64,000 nucleotides of DNA, taken from Isoetes taiwanensis (lineage: Eukaryota; Streptophyta; Lycopodiopsida; Isoetales; Isoetaceae). Made by a program: the position numbers and the translations under genes. How positions within the stretch are numbered: position 1 is the stretch's first letter; each line of letters starts with the position of its first letter. The DNA lies in the NCBI GenBank assembly GCA_021234155.1, contig JAJEKV010000022.1, positions 10,694,621 to 10,758,620 on the forward strand. The letters run 5' to 3'. Under the pieces are notes generated by a model that was not told the origin of the DNA, made no database searches, and saw nothing but the letters and a program-made list of their open reading frames with translations. Of this stretch, positions 56,261 to 64,000 are shown piece by piece.

Positions 56261-56319
56261 CCCTAGAGAGAAAAAGTCAGAAAGGGGGAACACCCATATC
56301 AGGATGATAAAAATTAGAT

Positions 56320-57660
56320 TTGAATTGAAATGAATTGAGTTTTAACGTCCTCAAAGACCAATTGGTTTGTGGACACAATACAATGTGTAGCAATAAATGC
56401 CAAATAGCAGTTGCACATAGCAGAACAAACTGTACTACCAGGATTAAACCCCCCTCCCTTTCTTTTCAGGTTTTCAAGGGAAAAATCTTAGTAGGAAAAT
56501 ATATACTGCCATATAGCAATGTTTATGATGAGAGTGGTGCACATTGTATCTTTAATAGATTTTCTCAATGGGCTAAGAGATCAAGCAAGTAAGATCCCAA
56601 ACGAGCTGAAAATGAAGTATTCAATAATATATGCAAATAAGAGGGAGGTTGGAATATTGCTCTCTGATATGATGATAAGCTGAAAAAAATTGGAAAGTAT
56701 GTGCCTCATCTTCCACTTCATTCAATTGGCACCATACACACAATCGATTTTCCCTAGGCCACTGGCCTATCAAAATGCGCAAATGATGAGCCCATGTATG
56801 AATAGATGCTATTACTCTTTCCTTTTTATAACCCATAAATGCCACTAAATATGTTTGTGGGCCTGTATAAGTGGTTGAGCCGCTTTTTATAATTCTTCCT
56901 TTTAACTTGCCAAGGATATTTGTATTCCATAGCCTCTAACGAAAATAAGCATCAAGACAGGCACAAAGTTGTCCAAGCTCTGGTGGCGTAGATACTAGGA
57001 TACATTAATGATCCTGGAACCCCCATTTCGTAAGCCAATTAAAGCGCTTCTCTTTCCAACAAAGCTTCGACCACTGGAGCCGCAGAACATTTTGTAGAGC
57101 CAAATTAGATAAGCATCAATATTACTAACTTTTTGAATATACAAGAGATGTCGCTACGTGGCTGCCGGTGCCAAAGGGAAAAACTAGAGAATAGAAATTA
57201 TGGCACCGTTGATTTTGCTCCCAAAATAGAAGATAGGAATGATTTTTGTACATGTTCAAGATTCTCCCAAGTACTAGCACTGATAATTAGACCCCAAACT
57301 TCCACACCATATAACAAGACGGTTTCAACCAATGAGCGAAACAAATGTGCATTATGAGACCAGTCAAATAAATCAGCTTGAAAAGAGTTATTATCATAGC
57401 ATACAATGCCTTCCATCCAGCAGTAACTCTTTTCTGAATGCAACAATTCCAATTCATATTAGTAGTAAAGTCAATCTGCCCAAATACTTATACTCATCTA
57501 CTCCTTTCACAAGTTGCCCTTGGTAATGGAACATTCGTATGTCATTTCTGCGAGAGGAGGAGATGACCAAAATCTTTGACTTTTATAAATTAACCTGTAT
57601 ACTAGTAACTTGACAAAATAAAGCAAGGTCATCAAGGTGTTGTTGCATGCTAACTGGCAT
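56320..57660 (-). mobile_element. 5'-truncated LINE (older member of the family)
   Basis: Minus-strand remnants from about 57660: MQQHLDDLALFCQ, SKILVISSSRRND, YQGQLVKGVDEYKYLG (after the YADD block), then 57452-57198 LVETVLLYGVEVWGLI and WENLEHVQKSFL (thumb). Next is 56845-56621 with RLCVWCQLNEVEDEAHTFQF, the C-terminal knuckle. The 3' UTR with hairpin (56345-56378) and (CAATT)-type tail closes it at 56320. The part 56320-56755 is shared with 15293-15715. Stops and frameshifts are present. Confidence 0.8.
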
Positions 57661-57954
57661 ATTTTAATTGCTAGCTAGCAATTAAAATGAAAAATGAAAT
57701 AGCTCACCATTTTATATGGAAGATAAGTGAGCATTAAAATGAACCATTTTGTATGCAATAAATTATTGTAGCATAAAATACAATAGAACCATTGTGCACT
57801 CATCCAGAACCTAAGTTTAAGGATTGATGCTGGCTGGTACATAGATGGATTCAAGTGATACTTTGGCATTTGTAGTGCGAGATATGTGCATGCAATAAAG
57901 GGGTTTTTTTTTACCATTTTGTATTTGTATACTTACCAATAGGGGGTTTTTTCG

Positions 57955-58090
57955 CCATTATCTGGGGCAAAATATATACTTTCGGGGTTAAATTTGCTTT
58001 CAAAGATCAGTATACTAGGGATGTTTTTGGGCACCCTTCGAATGCAGATGTCCATACCCTTATATTACTAAGTGCATCCCCCGGGATCAT
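57955..58090 (+). repeat. Dispersed repeat shared with 43715-43880
   Basis: Shared phrases are GTATACTAGGG followed by GTTTTTTGG, CACCCTTCG/TACCCTACG with a GCAG, and ATCCCCCGGG, in the same order and spacing and on the same strand. It precedes an ORF1-like region here, so it may be a retroelement 5' UTR. Both copies are diverged. Confidence 0.6.
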
Positions 58091-58199
58091 GGATATCCTT
58101 CGTCGAAAAACCCTAAATATCATGTAGTGACTACCGTGCACAGTTTCTATCGTAACTTTCTCTTCAAGTGTCAGAATTCAGTGATCTCTGGTGCATTGA

Positions 58200-59790
58200 A
58201 AAGCTAACTTCGATGGCTTTTTGATAATGTGCCTGCATCAATTACTTTTTTGCCATCAGGCCTGCCGGATTTGCTGCTGTAAATTTTTGCCTTTATGGCG
58301 ATGCGAGCTTCTTCTTCTAAAGTGGCTCCGCCGTCTTCAATTTTCATCTTGTCAGTGCCAGGTGAGTCTATAGCAGTCCATAATAATCCTTTGGCTCTTC
58401 TTGAGAGTCTTGCATATGAACGAAGAGAATCTAGATTTACCACAGATGATTTCATTCAGTTGCCTCCACAAGGTCATGCTTCAAATAGTTCTATTCTTTT
58501 TGTTTCCATTGCGGGCCAGATTGCATCTTATGGTAATGTGTTCACTCCCCCTGTTCCTCCATCGTCGGCCTCACTGCATGCTTTACCTTGGAGATCAGTT
58601 ACCACTACCAATAGAAACACATGAGAGCGATTTGGTGATTGGATTAAGAAAGATATGCCTTCGGCAATATATTCTGCTCGGGTCTCTGCTGCTATTGATA
58701 TGATGGTTCAAAATAATGAGAAAGATATTGGTAATTTGCTTGGAGAGCTTCAGGAAAAAGAGATGCAACTCGATTTCAATTGCCTTCTGTGGATGTTTTT
58801 TATAGAACAAAGATATGCAGAGATACTTTATCGGCATCTAGCTACAATGTTGTGTGGATTGATCATGATTTGCACAAGAGATATATTAGTAACTTGATGT
58901 CATTTGGTGTGGTGGGCCATTATACTGGAGCTTATTTGGATATTAGGAAGTTGGGATACTGGTTGACAGTCCACCTTCACAGGATTGGTCTTCCCTTATC
59001 AAACCTTGAAAATGCTAGGGAAGAACTTCTTTTTAGTTATGCTTGATGATCCTGTTGTTGCTGATCAGTTGCTGGCTCGAGATGTTGATTCTATATGGAG
59101 TGATTACGTTCTATACCAACCTTATTCTTCGGCTTCTCATCGGGTACGAGTAATGCTTTAAAGATGCCTTTTGGTTTTCTATCTTAGACCTTCCACCTGA
59201 CTTGCTTGTGCGGGATTTCCTTGTGAATGTTTCTATCTGTTAAAGTATTCACTTGGCTCATTCTATTGTTGATGGTGCTAAGATCTATGTTTCTTTACCT
59301 TGTGGTCGAGCTCTTCCTAGCTCAGTTATCATTAACTGTGGCCCTATGTCCCTGAAATTTGATTTGCAACTACTGAATGGTTCTCAACTTGCTGACTTGT
59401 TTCCCCAACTTGAACTCTTTGCAAATTTTCGTGCTAAGTGGGATCATCCTGCCAATGTTAATCCCACTTTTGCTACTCTCGGACCTGTGCCTCCTCAGTC
59501 CACGTCCTTCAAAAATGCAACTAATAAGGATGTTGACATGCCTTCTGCTTCTAATATGCAGTCTGCGCCTGTTCTTAGTGCTAATGCTAGAGCTAAGTTG
59601 CAAATGATTCAAGAGCAGCAGGAGCAACAGACAAAAGTTAATTTAAAGAAAGATGCTCATAATACGTTTGCTCAATCAGCTTCTCAGGCAGCACATCCTA
59701 GTGAAGATGAACATGAAAGGGCACAACATCAGGCTCTCATTTCCATATCAAAGGCTGAGATACTGATCCATGCTTGGTCACGAAATCATT
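58200..59790 (+). pseudogene. Plant L1 ORF1 (gag-like, DUF4283-type) remnant, tentative
   Basis: Plus-strand frames in series: 58295-58624, 58655-58897, 58780-59046 and 59253-59792. Around 59050-59230 come DDPVVADQLLARDVDSIW and DAFWFSILDLPPDLLVRDFL in broken frames, similar in layout to the W-x-L-P-L-E segment of L1 gag-like proteins. These are followed by IYVSLPCGRALPSSVIINC, resembling the VxVDLxxPLP segment. The last frame is Gln/Ala-rich with a possible coiled coil (KLQMIQEQQEQQTKVNLKK) and ends at an (AAAT)n stretch at 59787-59815. No zinc knuckle is visible. The assignment is weak; a decayed host gene is possible. Confidence 0.4.
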
Positions 59791-59792
59791 AA

Positions 59793-60790
59793 AAATAAAT
59801 AAATAAATAAATAAAAATGCTCAAGACCTTTATGGGGACCTTCCCAGATTTTTAACATTTTAGACCCTAAGATCTAATTAGCAACTCCATAGATAAACAG
59901 GTGTTCTTATGTATGGGCAGAGATTTGGCCATGATTAAAAAAAAAACCAATATATATTCCATCATTTTAAACATAGTATGTTTATATAAAAAAAAAATTA
60001 AATGTAGAAGCAAATAAACTGTGTAATTATCAATTGTTTACTTTTAACTACAATATCATGTTAAAAGACATGTATACAAAACCATATGTCCATTTTTGGA
60101 ACTGAGCATCAACATCCTTTCGCATGTTTAGCATTCTTTATCCTCCAGAATATCATTATCACATGAATCATGAACACAAGGAAAACATTGCAGGGAGTAT
60201 TAATTCCTGTTACCTGCACCATAAAGAACAAAAGACAAGCATTAAGATAGTTGTTATTCACGTGATAACATGTGTCATAAAAATTTCTGGGTTTATAGCC
60301 CTTCACCTGCTTGTTTATCCACAAACAGTTGATAAAGATAAATTTAAAATCACATATCTTTTTGTTAGCCATTTACCTTGTCCCTTAAGGGATCTATATG
60401 CTAGCTAACAAAATAAATATAGCATAACGCATGGATATACACATTAGTCTATCAGATCTGTCCTATGCTAGCTAAATTTTAGCTAAATTTTAAGTGCAAT
60501 TCAAATCCCTATATTAGATCGATATATAGCTTATTCATCTTAGATCTACTAAAAATTATAAAGCAATAGATCTACTTTATCTTTATGTCTTTTGGCAGGC
60601 ATATATCAAGTACATTAATGCCATGAAATCAAATAACCTCAAACCTATGTGGTTCGAGTCTGAATGCATAACACCTGATCAGCATCCATGGTTGATTTTC
60701 CCTTATCTAGAATAATGGTGTGTGTTGTACTTTTGGATGTGCAACATCCTTAGCATAAACACATAACACAAACCAACACATAACTACCAT
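59793..60790. other. No recognisable feature
   Basis: AT-rich; starts with an AAAT microsatellite (59787-59815) and contains no supported gene. Confidence 0.5.
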
Positions 60791-60793
60791 TAA

Positions 60794-61172
60794 CATTAAT
60801 TAACACAAACCATTGGGTCCAACACATTTAAATTAAAATCCGGTGCATATTCACACGGGGGTGACTCCGGGCAACGAGAGCTGTTAGATAGGCATATTCA
60901 CCCCTTATTCCTTAATCTACACCATATACAAAGTTCCTCGTTTGTGGGGTATGGATGTACAAAATTTGTTATACTGTATAACAAGATTTGCAAAATACTA
61001 TAAGATTTCAGGCAATATACTATATGGTGTTGATTTTGTACGTGCAAAACATAATTATAAGGGCTCTCGCTGCCTACGTCACCCCCCATGTGAATATGCA
61101 CCCAAACCAAAGGGGTTTTAAGGGGGATTTTAATTTAAATGTGTTGGACCCAATGGTTTGTGTTAATTAATG
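60794..61172. repeat. Foldback element (long inverted repeat)
   Basis: The arms 60794-about 60895 and about 61070-61172 are inverted repeats: CATTAATTAACACAAACC, ATTGGGTCCAACACATTT, AAATTAAAATCC, then GTGCATATTCACA and CGAGAGC on the left, with their complement on the right. The right arm has about 15 extra bases. A smaller dyad GTTATACTGTATAAC lies in the loop. It has no coding capacity; target duplications are not clear. Confidence 0.8.
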
Positions 61173-61214
61173 TATATGTAGCAAAATAACAGGGGGTTCC
61201 AGGGGGATTTGATA

Positions 61215-61400
61215 TAGATATAATTCTTGAAATCATAGACCATATCCCTAAAACAATTCAATGGGTTATTATAAAAAAAAAAACATAGATTTAAGATAAA
61301 AAATAGTCACATTAGCTCACTAGTTAGATTGGTTAAAGTAGTCTTATTAGGACATTGAGTTATTTTAGTAGAGGTCGAATCTGGTATTTCATATTCTAAG
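61215..61400 (+). repeat. Dispersed repeat, SINE-like, copy 2
   Basis: Reverse complement of 5045-5250. On this strand it reads AT-rich leader, then TAGTTAGATTGG, TAAAGTAGTCTTATTAGGAC and GAGGTCGAATCTGG, an order compatible with A and B boxes of a Pol III promoter. Confidence 0.55.
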
Positions 61401-61690
61401 TATAGAGGCCGATATACCATCAAAACCTTAGGCAAACTTCATTATTCGACATCTTAAAATCATAAGGCGTCCCCAATCATAATTGAGCATAATCGAAACG
61501 AGAGGTGTCGAGGCTCCAACATACTGATGCGGGCCGTATTTCATATTCTAAGTATAGAGCCACGATATACCATCAAAACCTTAAAGGGCAAACTTCGTGA
61601 TTCGACATCTTAAAATCATAAGCGTCCCCAATCATAATTGAGCATAATCGAAGCGAGAGGTGTCGGAGGCTCCAACATCTGATGCGGGCG
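61386..61690. repeat. 152-bp tandem duplication
   Basis: A unit starting ATTTCATATTCTAAGTATAG is present at 61386-61537 and 61538-61690 with small indels. The first copy begins within the end of the SINE-like repeat. The following sequence to 62290 has no recognisable gene. Confidence 0.9.
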
Positions 61691-62292
61691 TAGGATTGGC
61701 CATCCGGCGACTATGGTAGTCAGGGGGGTGCACCTCGTTTAGAATATGTAGCAAAATAACTATGGTAGTTATACTAAAAAATATCCGACGACTATGGTAG
61801 TTATGTGTTGGTTGTTATACTAAAAAACATTTTGGGCCCTTCGGGCCCTAACAAAAGCAAACATAGGTAAACTTTAAGGACCTATATATTAATTACTAAG
61901 AAGCTTGGATATTCTAGTTGAACACATGTATAAGAGGGCATGGTTCATGCTAGAACATGGATTAATTCCAAGAGGAACATGTAATTTGTCTAGATATAAA
62001 GATAGCAAGAATATATTTAACATTGAGCTACGAGTGTATGACAAATCTTTTGAAAAGCCTTCAAATGTTCTCTATAGTCGCACCTAGATCTGTTTGAAAA
62101 CTCCTATGATCTTCTTTCTAAAAGCATGAAATAATCTGTGCCTTTCCAACGTGCGAATACATGACCTTCACTTTCTAAAGTCCATGCATATGTGCTCCAT
62201 GTTGGCTAGTGTTGCTCCTAGCATTGTATACTGTAAAATGTAAAATAGATGCTATATTCGATATTTTTGGGGGATTTCAACCCACATACAAA

Positions 62293-62370
62293 TCCTTGTG
62301 ATATAAAATATCAATTTAATTGTGTTGACCACCTTGTGATATAAAATATCAATTTCATTGTGTTGATCAT
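62293..62370. repeat. 39-bp tandem duplication
   Basis: CCTTGTGATATAAAATATCA and the following bases occur at 62293 and again at 62332. Confidence 0.95.
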
Positions 62371-62900
62371 TTCTTTTTGCTTCCTGTAAATATCCAAGTT
62401 GGAGCGCCTGCAGTTGTTTAGTGGGTAAATGCTGTAATAATACATCAGATAGAATGTGAAACAACATATATACCAAATGGTAATAAAATAACCATGATAT
62501 GGTATCATAATAATTAGTGTCCAGATGCCATAGTTTTCAAATACTTGTAGTATTAGATCTTTCTTCTAGCAACCACAATTCCAAAAAACATTCAACTAGC
62601 TAATACAAATAAAAACCATATTCGGACACAACAACAACATATTCATTCCTATTCCCATAAATATAACTGCTTATCCATATCCCAATTCAAATTGACGAGA
62701 GACATCAAATGCAAGCATATAAGGTGAAAAGCTTACTGAAAATATCTTGTTGGCCAATAAGGATTTCAAAAAAGTGCATGCCATTGTCTTCTAACCAGAA
62801 GCTCCCACATAGAATCAAATAATATAATCTCCCAAATAGAAGTAGAAACCCGTACCACTTGATGCTGCAGCAATGGATTAATGCTTCGAGTTGAAATATG

Positions 62901-63384
62901 ATAACTCCGGATAGAGGAATTCTACTGGTGAAACATTCTATCTGATGTATTTGAAAGGTACCAGTTCCTCCCTCTTCCAAAATCTTCCCTGTAGCCATTG
63001 TTAGGCCGAATCCTCCCATAAAGCTGCCGTCAAGGATTTTGTGCAGCTGGCAGCTGAAGCAAATTACAAATCTTACAGCCCAGCAACGTAAGAGGCACCC
63101 TTCAATTGACAGAGAAATCATTTGGAAAAAGAAGCTTTGAGCATAACTCCGGATAGAGGAATTCTATTGGTGAAACATTCTATCTAATGTATTTGAAAGA
63201 TACCGGTTCCTCTCTCTTCCAAATTCTTCCCTGTAGCCATTGTTAGGCCGAATCCTCCCATAAAGTTGCTGTTAAGGATTTTGTGCATCTGGCAGCCGAA
63301 GCAAATTACAAATCTTACAGCCCAGCAACATAAGAGGCAGCCTTCGATTGACAGAGAAATCATTTGGAAAAAGAAGCTTTGAGC
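62901..63384. repeat. 242-bp tandem duplication
   Basis: Two adjacent copies, 62901-63142 and 63143-63384, with about a dozen substitutions. The minus-strand open frame at 62705-63121 covers the first copy (MISLSIEGCLLRCWAVRFVI onward); the second copy has a stop in the matching frame, so coding is doubtful. Confidence 0.95.
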
Positions 63385-63390
63385 TTTTTG

Positions 63391-63876
63391 CTAGCCCATT
63401 CTGGTAATTAGATAAATCCTGTGCTCTATCCAAGCTGCTCCAGGATCTGTGCCAAGATTATCAGATTTATGGCAGTCTCTGTTTTCTGTTTTAGACCGCC
63501 AGACCTGCAGAAGAAATGGGAAGAAATGGGAAAGAGGGAGAAGAAGAGCAAGAAGCCACCGTAGTTGCTGTTGGCTGCCTCCCAATCCGCCAACCTGCAA
63601 AAAAAAAAGGAGAGAAAAAATGGAAAGGAGGAGGGTGGAGTCACAGCCGCCTTGCCTATTGCCGAATCTATCTGCTGCCAAAAGCTCTGTCCTTGCAAGC
63701 AAGAAATGGGAAGGGAAGGAGAGAAGAAGAAGGAAGTCCGCCAAGAAGTCGTCGCCATAGCCGCCAGAAAAAAGAAAAATTTCCCTCTCCATTGGAAGCC
63801 ATAGCGAGGAGAAAATTGCCGGAACCCTAAAGTCGAACCCTAAAGTTGAATGCCTCGTTGCTTGCATGGCCTTCAT
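63391..63876 (-). other. Long open frame of uncertain status
   Basis: 161 codons open on the minus strand, Leu/Phe/Ser-rich because the plus strand is purine-rich (runs of GGGAAAGAGGGAGAAGAAG). Overlapping frames on both strands are also open. I recognise no domain. It could be the 5' exon or UTR of a gene transcribed on the minus strand, but composition alone explains the open frame. Confidence 0.2.
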
Positions 63877-64000
63877 ACAATTAAATTAATTAAGTTTTTA
63901 AGGAACAAAAACATGCAAGGCAAAACCATTGCAAAACCATAGATAAAATGCCATTCAAATATGAGAATACAGTGTGCACTCTAGATATACTGATTAGTAT

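Larger units (their letters stand above)
50719..56288 (-). mobile_element. LINE copy B, near full-length, GC-rich
   Basis: A non-LTR retrotransposon of about 5.57 kb on the minus strand: 5' region with a doubled 115-bp unit (56023-56260), ORF1-like region (55857-54139), ORF2 endonuclease (54039-53336), linker and reverse transcriptase (53414-51836), C-terminal knuckle region (51588-51150), 3' UTR with conserved hairpin (50756-50790) and a (CCTT)n tail (50719-50750). The base composition is strikingly GC- and CpG-rich beside AT-rich flanks. The empty site is visible in the first copy of the segmental duplication near 15240-15260. ORFs contain stops and frameshifts, so this copy is not competent as read. 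Confidence 0.85.

Overview
This window looks like nuclear DNA of a land plant. It holds an intron-containing sucrose-phosphate synthase gene, a plant-specific CC-type glutaredoxin gene, decayed PPR and CIPK (SnRK3) sequences, and a dense background of plant-type mobile elements. Introns in the one intact multi-exon gene are short (67 to 451 nt). I cannot name the species; the abundance of LINEs would fit a non-flowering plant, but that is inference.

Only two genes look intact. Sucrose-phosphate synthase lies at 17358-22100 on the minus strand. I resolved 13 exons that join in frame into about 1063 residues, with all splice sites GT/AG. A single-exon CC-type glutaredoxin of 106 residues lies at 47114-47434 on the minus strand, with a clear TATA box upstream. 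The other coding material is broken or belongs to mobile elements.

Layout. 0.1-2.6 kb: a purine tract, an ARM-repeat fragment and decayed minus-strand coding remnants. 3.0-5.0 kb: a LINE copy with an internal inversion. 7.2-8.1 kb: a dead pogo/Tigger-like transposase. 8.64-10.09 kb: a short non-autonomous LTR element with a 5-bp target duplication. 11.7-15.7 kb: one copy of a segmental duplication whose other copy is at 49.65-56.75 kb. 15.7-16.3 kb: an ACGT-rich minisatellite. 17.4-22.1 kb: sucrose-phosphate synthase. 22.4-25.1 kb: short tandem duplications, a LINE reverse transcriptase fragment and a cluster of AT palindromes. 25.6-34.6 kb: a Helitron of the endonuclease-bearing (Helitron2/Helentron) type with duplicated 5' exons and a nested foldback element. 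36.5-38.6 kb: PPR and CIPK pseudogenes. 42.0-45.5 kb: a second LINE type, interrupted by another insertion. 47.1-47.5 kb: glutaredoxin. 50.7-56.3 kb: a near full-length GC-rich LINE sitting in the second copy of the segmental duplication, with the empty site visible in the first copy. 56.3-57.7 kb: a truncated LINE. 58.2-59.8 kb: an ORF1-like remnant. 60.8-63.4 kb: a foldback element and further tandem duplications.

The points most worth following are the Helitron architecture, a putative RNA hairpin conserved near the 3' end of four LINE copies, the paired filled and empty sites of the segmental duplication, and the number of near-identical 27-250 bp tandem duplications spread through the window.
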